64,000 bases of DNA from Chaenocephalus aceratus (GCA_023974075.1 CM043792.1:12071456-12135455), one strand, 5' to 3'; positions 37,588 through 49,331 are shown, counted from the stretch's first letter. The notes: a model not told the origin generated them from the sequence alone. Made by a program: numbers and translations.

Positions 37588-38092
37588 GGTCATCGCCTTC
37601 ACAACCCTGCTGGCCAGGCGTTCCATTCTTCTTAAGTGGAAGCATGTCTTCCCACCCACACATGACAGGTGGATACAGGAACTATTACAGTGTATTAATC
37701 TCGAAAAGATACGATTTTCACTACAAGGATCCCTGACACTCTTTCATAAGACCTGGACTCCGTTACTACTGCGAATCAATGACCTTACAATCAACCCTGA
37801 TGCTGATGAGGTGTGAGTGAACCCGGTGGGGGGAGGAGAGACCTTCACTTCCCATTTTCCTTATCTCCCTAATACATTGACCATTACTTTTTTTGCCTTC
37901 TCTGTTTCCTCAGTACCGTTATTTCCCTGTTATTTATTTTTACTGACTATTAACATGAAGAAGCATCTGTATTTGTATGTAATTTTCAGGTATTGGTCTT
38001 TGTATTTCATGTAATTTCTATCCCTCTTTTCTTTCTTTTTTTTTTATGCTGGTTTTTTATGTTTTGTAACTTTTTGATTTATGTCTTGTTTA

Positions 38093-38605
38093 CAGTGTTG
38101 GGACTAACACGTTACAAAGTAACGCGTTACTGTAACGCCGTTATTTTTGGCAGTAACTAGTACTCTAACGCATTACTTTTTAAATTCAGTAACTCAGTTA
38201 CCGTTACTACATGGTGCGTTACTCCGTTACTGCGTTAGTTTTTTTATATAGTCAACAGCCAGGTGAACAGAGATGAGAACTGTACTTAAGTACAGTACTT
38301 GAGTAAATGTACTTAAATACTTCCTGTGTCACATGCAGAGACGGGCTGTGGGCGTGTTTGTGTTGTTTACTAACAAGACTATCATGGCGGCGGCGGAGCT
38401 CAAGTCTAGTTTCTCCACCTGGAGATATTCTCACTATTTCACTTTTGTCGAGCACAAAGAAAAGAAAGTTTCTGTTAAATGTAAGTTGTGTCCTGGCGGG
38501 TCAAAGAGCCTATCTACTGCCCAAACCAGTCATTCAAATCTCTTAAAACATCTGCAAAAACAACATGCTGGGACGAGGTAACTATTTAATTTTCCTACAG
38601 ACCGT
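38093..38605 (+). mobile_element. hAT transposon fragment with BED-type zinc finger
   Basis: Begins CAGTGTTGGGACTAACACG, a hAT end, with GTAACGCGTTACTGTAACGC behind it. An open frame at 38333-38581 reads FTFVEHKEKKVSVKCKLCPG then SNLLKHLQKQHAGTR, a C-x2-C...H-x4-H BED finger, the DNA-binding end of hAT transposases. A splice donor (GTAACT) follows. The 3' half of the transposon is missing. It lies in the LINE 3' region. Confidence 0.7.
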
Positions 38606-38701
38606 CTTCTATACATGTGTACCTACTGTATTGCCATTGTGATGTCTGTCAAAAAGCCAATAAAAAGATTTATAAAAAAATAAAAAATAAATGTAGGAGC
38701 G

Positions 38702-41279
38702 CGGCTGTTGTGACTTCCCATAACTGTTCCACTCGCCTTCTGATCCGTGACCCAAACCTCTTTTCCCGGTGCAAGCCTCTCGAGACTTCTCACTCGATGA
38801 CGCAGGTTGTACCGCTGTGCATCCTTTATTCTCCTCTCTCTTTCTCGCAGAACTACAGCCTCGCTGTCGGGAAGAGCCGGATCCAGCAGCGCTGGTAATG
38901 TTGGCACCGACGTGCGAAGCCTCCTCCCCATGAGAAGTTGCGCAGGGCTATACCTGTTTTGTAGTGGGGTGGTTCTGTAAGCCAGCAGAGCCAGATATGG
39001 GTCTGCTGCTTTCTTAAGGAGACTCTTTACCGTCTTCACAGCCCGTTCTGCCTCACCGTTGCTCTGTGCCTGTGGATATTTTGGGCTGCTGGTGACGTGT
39101 TTAAATCCATACGACTCTGCAAACTCTTCAAATGCCCTTCCCGAGAACTGCGGCCCGTTGTCTGTGACCAGCGTCTCAGGGATACCATGTCGTGCAAAGA
39201 TGGATTTGAGATGGTGGATTACATCTGTTTATTTTGTGGGTGTCAGCAAAGCCATTTCCACATACCTTGATGCATAATCCACTACCAGCAGATATGACTT
39301 GCTTCCCAGCATAAACAAGTCGGCACCCAGTTTCTGCCATGGTCGGCCTGGGTATTGTGTTGGCATCAGCAGCTCTTTGGGGTTCTGTCTCTCCTTGCTG
39401 CATGTCCGGCAGTTGAGAACCAACTAATTCAGCTGCTGACTTAGCCCTGGCCACCATACAGACTGTCGGGCACGCTCCCTACACTTCACCACTCCTTGGT
39501 GACCTTCATGTAGTCTGGCGAGCACATCATTTCTCATTGTTGCGGGGATGACGAGTCTGTCCCCCTTTAACAGTAGTCCGTCCTTTACAGTTATGAACGC
39601 TTGTTCCACCCATAAACTTTATGGCTGGTTCGCTGTTGCTGTGTGCTGGCCATTTCTCTTCACATAGCTGCATCACTCTTCCACACACACTGTCCTTTGC
39701 CAACTGCTCTTTTAGCTCTTCCAGGTAAGCCGTGCTTGCTGGCAAACCATCGATAATCATGTCCACATAGATATTCGTGCTCTCGAGGAACTCTTTTTCA
39801 TCTGATGTGGCGTCTCTTTTCACAGGTGCACGTGACAGTGTATCAGCCGTCCACAGGCTTTTCCCTGGCACATGTGTGATTGAGTAGGAATAACGCATCA
39901 GGCGCATCCGGAAACGTTGAATCCGTGGGGGAAGCGCATCCAATGCCTGAGACCCCAGGAGACTCAGTAGAGGTTTATGATCCGTTTCCAGCTCAAAGTG
40001 TCTACCGATGAGAAAGTTGCGAAACCTTTCACAAGCCCAGGTTAAGCCTAAAGCTTCCTTTTCTACCTGTGCGTATCTCTGCTCCGTCTGTGTGAGAGAA
40101 CGTGACATATAGTCTACCGGCCTCCAATCCTCTTCCCATTTCTGCAGAAGCACACTCCCCAAGCCGTATGATGATGCATCAGCTGAGACCTTGGTTTCTC
40201 TGTTTGTGTCATACATGGCTAGCACTGGTGGAGATATCAGAGAGTCTTTCAGATCTTGGAAGGCTCTGGCCTGATCGATGCCCCACAGCCAGCAGTTCTT
40301 TTTGGAGAGCAGGTCTCGAAGTGGCTTGTCTCGCTCTGCTAGCTGCGGTATGAACTTCCCCAGCTGGTTGACCATGCCTAGAAAGCTCCTCAGCTCGCTC
40401 ACATTTTTCGGCTCTTCCATTTTCCTTACCGCCTCTGTCTTGCTCGGGTCTGGTCTAATGCCACTAGCAGTGATCACATGGCCCAGGTATGTCACCTCCC
40501 GTTTGGATATGTCACACTTTTCCACATTCAAGGTGATTCCTGCCTTTTGGATCTTCTCCAGCACAGCATACAGACGAGCGTCATGCTCCTCCTGTGTTTG
40601 GCCCCACACCAGTACATCGTCCATGTGACAGACGACCCGCTCTAGTCCCTCAGTTACCTCAGTTGTCATCCTGTTTTGGAAATGCTCAGGGGCTGAGGCT
40701 ATGCCGAAAGGTAGCCGATTGAAGTGGTATCGGCCAAAGGGTGTGATGAACGTTGTGTACTTGGCTGAGCCTTTTGTTAGAGGTATTTGCCAAAACCCCA
40801 TGTTTGCATCCAACTTGCTGATATTTTGGCCCAGCCAGCTTTCCCAGTGTTTCTTCCACTGAAGGTAGAATGTATTTTTCTCGACACACAGACTCGTTCA
40901 GTTTAGTTAGATCCACACATATGCGAACAGCCCCTGTCTTTTTAGGCGCCACCACCATGCCAGCGCACCAATCTGTAGGCTCCTCAACTCTGCTGATCAC
41001 CCCCAGGTCTTCCATGCGGGACAGTTCCTCTTTGACTTTGTCCATCAGTGGCAGTGGAATCCTTCTAGGCGTCTTCAGAGAAAACGGTTGGGCCCCTGGT
41101 TTCAGCTTAATGGCATATGGCTGCCGCACCTCTCCAAGACCGCTGCATACTGTTGGGTAATTAGTCTTTAGCGTGTCCATAGTGACGTTGTCTAGTCGTG
41201 CCACTAGCTTCAGCGCTACAATGGCAGGCCTCCCGAGCAATGCTGTTTGCAAGCGTCGAATGACATACACATCCTCCAT
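38702..41279 (-). pseudogene. Gypsy copy 1 pol: reverse transcriptase, RNase H, integrase
   Basis: Frames at 41279-40686, 40813-39527, 39457-39176 and 39039-38702 give RT (HMDD in VCHMDDVLVWG at the catalytic site), RNase H (VSADASSYGLGSVLLQ) and integrase pieces (GHQGVVKCRERARQSVWWPG; QNRYSPAQLLMGRRLR). Frame breaks at about 40800, 39600 and 39430. The zinc-finger/core order is normal for Ty3/Gypsy. The 3' end is cut by the LINE. Confidence 0.9.
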
Positions 41280-41880
41280 AAGTTTCTCTCTCCTTTCTTC
41301 AGCAGCATACTAGCAAAGCCCACTACGTCTAAAGGATTTTTCCCTGGACCCCAAAATGGCTTCCTTGGCTTTTGAAGAGCTGGTGGAGCTTTGTGCTTAT
41401 AGACCTCCTTAAACACGGAGTGAGGAATGACTGTAACATCAGCCCCAGTGTCAATTTTGAACTGCACGCTTTGTGGTTAATGTCAATGTCATCCACGGAT
41501 CATTGTCGGCCTCAATGCTGCCTAAGAGCAAGCTTTCCTCTTCTTCAGTCTTTTACATGTGAAGGAGAACAACCACAGTTATAACACTTTGCATCATTGT
41601 AGTATTGTGGCTTGGCTTGGTAGCTATTAGCAGATTGAGCTTTGTTTTTAGCATATTTGCTACTGCTCTTAAACACTCTGTCCACTAATTTAGCGTCACA
41701 TGCCTCAGTTCTATCGTCACCTCGCAGAGAAGATTGTTGCCGTTTCACCTCTTCACTCTGCCGAGCCATGGTAATAGGTTTTCCCAAGGTAAGGTCTGAG
41801 TCCAGTTGCATCCGTTCAGACAGCCGCTTATCCGTCAATCCGACAACAAGCCTGTCTCGAATGAGTTCATCATGTAGCAC
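41216..41880 (-). pseudogene. Gypsy copy 1 gag 3' part and protease
   Basis: Minus frames read QLDSDLTLGKPITMARQSEE, one zinc knuckle (CYNCGCSPSHVK), then the aspartic-protease motif FKIDTGADVTVIPHS. Compared with copy 2 the second zinc knuckle is deleted and the frame breaks after LLKKGER. Confidence 0.85.
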
Positions 41881-41881
41881 T

Positions 41882-42474
41882 TGTTAGGAGATTTAAATGT
41901 TAACTAGGCCGCATTTCCAAATCTCCCCGCGTCCTTAAAACAAGCTGTTATCTTACATGAAGGAATCCAGAGCATACAATTAACCGTTTAACAATAATCC
42001 ACTTTAATGGTAATATACAATGCAATACAATCAAATACATTACCATACACAACCATATCGTATCATATGTGTAATGTCAGGAGTTTGGCCTACTCCTGGC
42101 TCCTGCCCACAGGCCGCCACGACCTCCAGTCCCAGCGACGCGAGAAGAGAGAGGCAGAACACAGCGGGGTTCCTGTCTATATACCTCGCTGACCCAAGGA
42201 GGAGTTATCTGCGCCTCCCTTCCAGACCAGTGATTGGCTGCCCAAATTATTATCAACACCTCACATCTTAAGTTCCCCAATCCCAGTGTCTCAGATCACA
42301 GGGATCTGAGATGACTGTATGTTAACTCCTCACCTTCCCCCTCTTCCTTTGTCCTCAAAAAGCCACATGTTCACAGGCCCCAAAAACAGTTCACAGCCTT
42401 CTACCCAAATCATTTTCCCTTTTTAAGTCTCTTCATAGTTTACTAACATGAATACATACAAATATTTCCTTACA
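41882..42474 (-). repeat. LIM-carrying LTR element, 3' LTR
   Basis: 593 bp, no difference seen against 48738-49330. Confidence 0.92.
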
Positions 42475-42500
42475 ATTCCCCTTTTGCACTCTTAAACAAG
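42475..42500 (-). promoter_or_regulatory. Polypurine tract of the LIM-carrying LTR element
   Basis: Minus strand GCAAAAGGGGAAT abuts the LTR start TGTAAGG, the expected plus-strand primer position. Confidence 0.65.
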
Positions 42501-42559
42501 AGTGCAACTTCCACAAGGAACTATTGTCTGACACGTAATGAGCGGATGCACGGCACACA

Positions 42560-43260
42560 ACAACACCCACATGTTAGTCTTTGTCCATGGATACAACTCG
42601 AATGGTTTCATCAGACCTCTCTGAGGACAGGATGGGCTGGTTACACGCAGCACATTTAGGCGCCCGGACCCTGTGGTAGTCTTTCAGACAGTAGATTTTA
42701 TTCTCAGTGTCCACAGTGAAGGGCACTCCGTCCAGGCTCTCGTTGCAGATGACGCAGCGGAAACAACCGGGGCGGTACGACTTCCCCAGGGCCTGCAGGC
42801 CTGCATGTCCATGATCAGATGTCCACATGCGTTGCACTTGTCTGCAGACTGCTGGAACCCAGAGTACAGAAAGTCCTCTTCACAGAAAACCCTTCCTGCG
42901 TCATAGTAGAACGCCTTCCCTCTCAGCCTTCGACTACAGGCGCGCAGGTGAAGCAGCTGTCCTGGTAGAGGCTGCCCATAGCTTGGCAGGCCTGGCTGGC
43001 TCCATACACCCCTGTTTCAGCGGAGAGTGGAGTCCCCTCTGATCTGCTGACGGCGGCTTCTGGGCTGCCTGCTAGAGAGATGTCTTCCTTCTCCTCCGGC
43101 TTGCTGATGGCGGCTTCCGAGTCGCTGCTGAATAGATGTCCTCCCGATCGTCCTTCTCCGGTCCGATGATGATGCCTCCCGGGACGACTGCTGGATGGAT
43201 GTCCTCGAGGTCCTTCTCCTCCAGTCCGCTGATGACAGCATCCGAGTCGACCTCCATGAC
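42560..43260 (-). pseudogene. Captured LIM-domain gene segment (LIMD1/Ajuba/WTIP family)
   Basis: Minus strand, no introns. Order: acidic repeats (43255-43085, units like DSDAVISGLEEKDLEDI and SDSEAAISKPEEKEDIS), LIM 1 ([17 protein letters not shown], then [40 protein letters not shown]), LIM 2 ([50 protein letters not shown]), ending VVSMDKD and a stop where family members read DYH. Frame breaks near 43125, 42942 and 42801. The zinc-ligand His of both LIM domains is changed (H to Q, H to R). The third LIM domain is absent. In the family these proteins are adaptors at cell junctions and P-bodies; this copy should be non-functional. Confidence 0.85.
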
Positions 43261-43620
43261 GAGAGCCAGATCCGTCCTGATGTCGTCTAGGGTCCTCGCA
43301 GGTGTTTTCCCCCGCCGCACACTGGCTCCGCACAGTGGTACCAGTTGTCCCCCTTTCCTTGTAGGCGGACGGCACGGGATGTCCTCTGGGTCACTCGGTC
43401 GGGGCCGGAGAGCCTGGGGTTGACAGTCAGCCTCCTGCGTCTCGGGTCCCTCTTTCGGCGTCAGCAACCTGTGTGGAGAAATCTGATACAAATCCCTCAA
43501 GCCTACGCTCCGGGCTCTGGGGCCCTCGGCTGTTTGACCCACCAGTGCGTGGCAACTTGGAGCCTGTTGGTGGGGTGTCTTAAAACCACAGACGTCTGTG
43601 CACAGGTTTTCTAAATTAAT
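43261..43620 (-). pseudogene. Region upstream of the captured LIM segment, possible pre-LIM coding part
   Basis: Open minus frame from ATG at 43542 (MGQTAEGPRARSVGLRDLYQ ... TLDDIRTDLALVMEVDSD) leads in frame into the acidic repeats. GC-rich, unlike the AT-rich DNA on either side, so probably part of the captured transcript. I do not recognise the protein. Confidence 0.5.
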
Positions 43621-46600
43621 TGTGCAGCTTCAGAATCTTAATACTTGGACTGTGCCCACTAAATAAGAACCCCAACATCTTTAGGTAAACTAAATAACAT
43701 ATTTCAATAGCTCTGAATTTCTGACAAGCATCTGTATTTATTTTTAAATGAAATCCCTGAGATCCCATTAAAAATCTAAAAATATGATTGAACTGCTAAT
43801 GTTTCTGGTAAAGAAACACACTAATCTTATGGATTCAAAAACAACCAAAATCACAATACTAACAAAGTGAATGGCTTCCTGGTGATACTGCTTCTAACCC
43901 GTCAGTGCTTAGATATTATCCCACTAAAAATGAATACAGAATTCCCACAAACTGTCATCAAATGTCTTTCTATTACAAATGTAGATGAAATGTATATCCC
44001 CATAATGACCTAAACAATAAAGTCTATGGCTTTTACTTCTTTACCAGGCTAGTTACATGATGTTGTCTGTTGAAACATTACTCACAGGTCAGCTCCCAGC
44101 ATTCCATTCTGGACTTACATCTCTCCCAGCAGCCCCTTGGCCAATGATTCTCTATCTGTGTAACCTGCTATAACTCAATCAATATTAGAGACATGTCAAC
44201 AATTCATCAAACAGTGTGTTATCCCCAAATATGGAGCAGGTCAATTCTAAAACTGTCAATCATGGTCAGATTGAACAATGGAGTTGGGCCAGCCGGTTCC
44301 TTTCAGTCCCTAAATGAAAAAATGTACATTGTAAAGTTTACACTCCCCCTTTTTTACACATTTTCTCATGTGTAAACAAAAAACCTGTATGGGAAGAAAG
44401 ACCCTTCAGGTCATAATGGATTATAAGACAATACCAAACATTTTTCCCAGTAAACACTTGAGAGTGTTTTCTCTCCATCATTCAGTCCTAAAAGAAAACA
44501 GAATCTTCAAATGTCATAGTTTGAGTTTCACATTCTGCAAACAGCCACCCTCCTGTGGGAGTGAAACATCATGTGTTAGTCCAAAACATGCTTGATTAGT
44601 CATCGTTTTAAATCATGCAGTTGCACTGATCAGGTGCAGACATACACACACTCACACTCACACTGTCAGGTGTAAAGTCAGGTTTGGTCAGGTTCACCTC
44701 AGAGTCAGTCATTGAGAGTGCCTTCCCAAGTTACCCTGTCGGTCAGTTGGTCTCAGTCTTTTGGCCATGTGTCGTGCTCTGCAGAGACTTTGATGTTCCA
44801 GCACAGGCCAGCATCCTCCGTCTATACAAATCTGTATATATGGAGCGCCATCATGTATTAATTCACAATTACAACTATAATGTTCAAGATATCTCCAACC
44901 CCTCCTTGCTGTTTCCCACATTCCCTGAAAAGTGTCTAGCCAAAACAAATGTCACTTCCTTATTGTACTATTACTATTCCTGCAATTCATTTACACCTAA
45001 TTAGTATTAAAATGACCAATAGATCTATTTCAGAAACATGTGTACATCACTATCTTGTGTCAAAACATTACTAGGATCTGTAAAGATCTGCTATTTATTC
45101 CATAACTCATTCTATCAATTTATCTTCAATTCTGGTGCACTTAAAGAACAATGTTACCCTCTTTCACAGTGCGTGGAACTCTGGGTGTCTGAACATGAAA
45201 CCAGTACCTCAAATTGAAATACTATATTTGTTTAGAACCAGCTTTCCCTTCAACATGACCTATATAAATAAATATGTATCTGATCTTATAGAGCTGTTAC
45301 TAAAACTCTCCCTTTGAACTGATCAATACTGTAACAAATTAAAACACTACCAAATTCACACACGAATAAAAAATCCAGTGCATACTTCCTTCATGCCCCC
45401 CCCCCTTTTTTTTTTTTTTTTTTGTATTAGACTGATTGTCCACTTCCCTTTAATAGTTCCCCTCTTTTCCGCTATTTTTATTTACCACTTGACTAATTTA
45501 TGGTCCATACATCTTCTTATCTTCACTTATTTATCAAGTCAATTCAAGTTCTTTACAATACATTAGTAGATACCTTGTGGAGTCTTCACAATAACTAATC
45601 CCCTCTAGGATATGAAATCCATTCATCTTCAAGCAGATACTATGTCCTTATTTATGTTTTGTTCACGATAACAATGGTATAACAACTCACACGTCTTCAA
45701 TTCTGGTCCACCTAAAAACCAATGTTAAACTCTCTAGCAGTGTGTGGAACCCTGGATGTCCGAACATGCAACCATTACTCCCTCCTTTATCAAGGATTTA
45801 AAAACAGAAGTCATTTCATATTTCCCATGGTAATAACTATGCTACAATGGTGAAATCAATTATTTAGATTGGAATACTATATCTGGCTTGGCACCAGCTC
45901 TCCCTTTAACATTATCCATACAGATAAAGATTTGTCTTATAGAGTGGTTCCTAAAACTATCCCACTACTTTATTCACACGTGAATAAAAATGTCAAAGAA
46001 TATTTTGTTAACCTTATGAAAAAATTGAAGAATATGGTTGTACTCTGAACCCTCAGTGTGTTCTCATTTTACCCTAATAGTCTACTGCTATTTTTAATTT
46101 AATAAATCTTTCTGTCTTTACGTATTTATGCTTTAAATGTGCGTTTTGTGAATAAGTGTGTTTATGTGTAAACTCACTCATTCCCGTTTTCCTTTTCTCC
46201 TCCTCTGGTTTTCTCAAGCCGTGACCCCGGCCTCCTCACTTCTAATCGACCATGCCAACTCCTCTGATTCTGTGTTCTCTTCAGTCCATCAGCTGTAACT
46301 TCATCCGCTGTCAGCCATTGGCCCAGTTACATCTGCATGCCCCTTCATGCTAATGTTCTTGCACTGCTTTGCATTTCATCTCCTCCTTTCAGTCTCTCTG
46401 CTGTTTTATGGAGGGCAGATTCTGCTCTCATCTCCCACACTTTGCTCTTGTGCTCAGCTTGGAACTTCATGGTCCTGTCTGAGGGACTGATGAGCGTAGA
46501 TTTCTGCCCGTCAGCATGCTGTTTGGTTCTGGATGCCACAGGTGGAGATAGTTCTGGCTGCAGTCTTGTTGTTGTTGTTTCAGCTCTGGTTCTCTGTCTG

Positions 46601-48717
46601 TTCGATGGAGAAGGAGGAGTCTCCTGTTGGGTTAGGTCTTTTGTCTGCTTGGAGGGTCGGAATCGTAGCCTTTTCTAACTCAGAGGGGGAGTCCAGGTCT
46701 CGGGACGCATTACCTATAGGAAGTCTAGCACACTGAGGTTAAATAAATCCAACCCTTTCCACCTCGACTCTTTCTAATCATACTATCTGTCTTAATTGTT
46801 AAATGCCATCTAAACAACATAATTGATGTCTACAAATGATATTACAAAAACTCACTCTAAAAATTGTTTCATCCATTGCTACATATTTACCCAACAACTC
46901 TTTCAGGAAACCATTTTCTCCTATAAATTGAAAGACGTACATGTTTCCAGCATCACATATTCCACACACTACGAAAGAACATCTACATATTTTCTCCTAT
47001 ATTTTAAGCTAGTTTCTATAACAAGATTATCATGTGTGACATAATAATCAGATGTCTTGTTTGCTAACCAAGAATATTAAACTTTAAAATCTCTTTTGAC
47101 CAGTTGAAGTCCTGCTTACTTCATCCTTAAACTCTTCTTTAATTTGAAACCAAAAAAGGTCTTCCTTCTCCACCATGATCCTATCTCTATCCAGACAAAC
47201 TGATGATTTATCTTCAGAAACCATGAGGAATGAAAACACTATTCTCCCTTACTTCAGTTCTAAATCAAATGAGCCAGACAGGAAACCCCCTTTAACCACT
47301 TGCTTATTCTATCATCTAAGTTGTGTTACAAGCAGGTTAGATCTGTAATGAATTAAAATCAATATTTAAAGACGCAATATAAGTTAAATATATTGTTAAG
47401 GTAATTACTGTTTTATTGTGAAGGCATCTCTGGCGAACAGCGGCCTTTGGCTTTTATTTTGAAAGGCCGTTCCGGAACAGCGACAATCGTTCTAATGCAT
47501 TAACTATAGTCGTGAAAGAGACAAGGAGGGGGAAGGCGTGTGGAAGCAAGCAATGAACTGAGAATGCCACCAATCCTCTGCTTTAACGTGATGGCGCACA
47601 TTGAAAACCGAAGCGGGCCTAAGCACCCCTGCCATAACTGACAAGCGTTCAAAAACCCCTCTGCTCATCCCCTTAGGCTACTACTTTTGGTTTTATTCAT
47701 AACCTAAAAATACAATTGTGATGAATAGCTCGCTTCTGTACCATTACCTTTACCAACATAAAACAAGGTCTGTATTAATCAACAATGACAACCTACAGAC
47801 AGCTTATTTATTGAAATATACGCAATATATTGACTTCGCTTTTATTTATCTGACTTAATTAACGTGCTTCCCCCCTTTCAGCCACTAGATGGCAGCAGCA
47901 GAGCACAAATGAGCTTCACTGTTCTGAGCGAATGTCTGATTTCCACAAACAATCGCTCACATAGGTTATTCAGGTAAAAATCACACAGATTTATTCCCCG
48001 TACAGTTTGTCCGGCTTGATAACGTTCTACATATGTCGTCACGCAGGACTCTCTGCCTACCTTGCGATCAACGTTATGTTTACGTCAGCCTTTCAAATTA
48101 ATTTTTACAGACAAGGGAAACGGGAGCCGGTCTCGTCACAATGTAGGTGACGTTAGCGCTCTCTCCCAAGGATTTAACAGATAAAAGTCCGCTGACCTTT
48201 TCGCTTATTTGGTCTTGGACTCTTATTTACCTCCAGTTATAAACGGCGGATCGATCTGAAATATCGATCTTTCAGGTTCCGTCGTGTCAGAGTCACACCT
48301 ACGAACTGCACCGCTCCTACGTCACTTCAGGAATAAACTTCCTGAGATCCACGCTAACTGCTTTATTTCAAACGGCGGCTCGATCTGAAAATATCGCGCT
48401 TCCAGGTTCCGTCGTGCAAGGATTTCACCTTACAACCCACGAACTGCACCGTCTCCACGCCACTTCAGGACTAAAATACCTGAGATCCACGCCCACTTCT
48501 GTATATCTCGTTTCGCAGGACCCTCTGTACCTTGCGATCAACGTTCACGTGTTTTATATAACTTTCCTAACATGGTAAAAAATATGCATTGTATACTCCA
48601 TTCAAACTTCAAAAACACTCTGAAACGCCTACAGACAATCCTACAGGGCCCTGCTATTGTCCGAGGCGTCCCGACCCAGTGTGGTCCTCTGATTCCTTCC
48701 ACAGCCCTGTCTACTCT
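43621..48717. other. Internal region of the LIM-carrying element without recognised genes
   Basis: AT-rich with a C/T homopolymer run at 45398-45423. A minus frame at about 46660-46345 (RTMKFQAEHKSKVWEMRAES) is charged and helical and could be a decayed gag remnant. No protease, reverse transcriptase or integrase motif seen. Confidence 0.5.
48240..48500. repeat. Tandem duplication, period about 129 bp, in the element leader
   Basis: ACGGCGG at 48243 and 48372 each start a block with CAGGTTCCGTCGTG, ACGAACTGCACCG and CCTGAGATCCACGC. Two diverged copies, close to the primer site. May be a packaging or promoter repeat. Confidence 0.75.
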
Positions 48718-48735
48718 GAAACGTCAGGGTCACCA
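48718..48735 (-). promoter_or_regulatory. Primer-binding site (tRNA-Trp-like)
   Basis: TGGTGACCCTGACGTTTC begins two bases inside the LTR. The first 15 bases match the complement of the tRNA-Trp 3' end except for one position, from memory of that tRNA. Confidence 0.6.
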
Positions 48736-48737
48736 TT

Positions 48738-49330
48738 TGTTAGGAGATTTAAATGTTAACTAGGCCGCATTTCCAAATCTCCCCGCGTCCTTAAAACAAG
48801 CTGTTATCTTACATGAAGGAATCCAGAGCATACAATTAACCGTTTAACAATAATCCACTTTAATGGTAATATACAATGCAATACAATCAAATACATTACC
48901 ATACACAACCATATCGTATCATATGTGTAATGTCAGGAGTTTGGCCTACTCCTGGCTCCTGCCCACAGGCCGCCACGACCTCCAGTCCCAGCGACGCGAG
49001 AAGAGAGAGGCAGAACACAGCGGGGTTCCTGTCTATATACCTCGCTGACCCAAGGAGGAGTTATCTGCGCCTCCCTTCCAGACCAGTGATTGGCTGCCCA
49101 AATTATTATCAACACCTCACATCTTAAGTTCCCCAATCCCAGTGTCTCAGATCACAGGGATCTGAGATGACTGTATGTTAACTCCTCACCTTCCCCCTCT
49201 TCCTTTGTCCTCAAAAAGCCACATGTTCACAGGCCCCAAAAACAGTTCACAGCCTTCTACCCAAATCATTTTCCCTTTTTAAGTCTCTTCATAGTTTACT
49301 AACATGAATACATACAAATATTTCCTTACA
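48738..49330 (-). repeat. LIM-carrying LTR element, 5' LTR
   Basis: 593 bp, no difference seen against 41882-42474. The primer-binding site follows directly on the minus strand. Confidence 0.92.
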
Positions 49331-49331
49331 C

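Larger units (their letters stand above)
32709..37816 (+). pseudogene. L1-like ORF2 (endonuclease and reverse transcriptase), broken
   Basis: 32709-33644 encodes an AP-type endonuclease (LISWNTRGMNKAIKIGKV; DIIFLQETHL; DFNLIQD; SDHAPVSI). 33660-34058 is the linker, in two other frames. 34072-35895 is the reverse transcriptase ([36 protein letters not shown] at 34810-34821). 35631-36235 continues in further frames with a CNRCKQSPANHTHMLWSCPS zinc-binding end. After the hAT insert the C-terminus resumes at 37597-37816 (FPPTHDRWIQELLQ). At least four frame breaks, so inactive. Confidence 0.88.
31014..38689 (+). mobile_element. L1-like LINE inserted in Gypsy pol
   Basis: Flanked by 12-bp duplications AATGTAGGAGCG (31002-31013 and 38690-38701). 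It starts GAACTTCCGGTTGGGCATG, so it looks full length at the 5' end, and ends in an A-rich tail. ORF1 and ORF2 are both present, ORF2 with several frameshifts. It carries two later insertions (36297-37587 and a fragment from 38093). It lies antisense to the Gypsy. Confidence 0.9.
41882..49330 (-). mobile_element. Young LTR element carrying a captured LIM-domain gene piece
   Basis: LTRs of 593 bp at 41882-42474 and 48738-49330 look identical throughout. TG...CA ends; 4-bp target duplication CACT (41878-41881 and 49331-49334), confirmed by the uninterrupted gag sequence at 62877-62893. On the minus strand: LTR, primer site TGGTGACCCTGACG, about 5 kb without recognisable genes, a LIM-domain segment, purine tract AAAAGGGGAA, LTR. 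No pol was found, so it must be mobilised by another element. Confidence 0.85.

Noticed and set aside
42007..42271. Open frames of 61 and 83 codons, repeated at 48863-49127
   Set aside because: They are LTR sequence and recur only because the two LTRs are identical.
43072..43542. A functional LIM-family host gene at this site
   Set aside because: The segment lies between LTRs with a target duplication, lacks introns, is frameshifted and has lost zinc ligands.
46337..46678. 113-codon + strand open frame inside the LTR element
   Set aside because: Low-complexity hydrophobic text; the minus frame is the more gag-like one. Not a gene.
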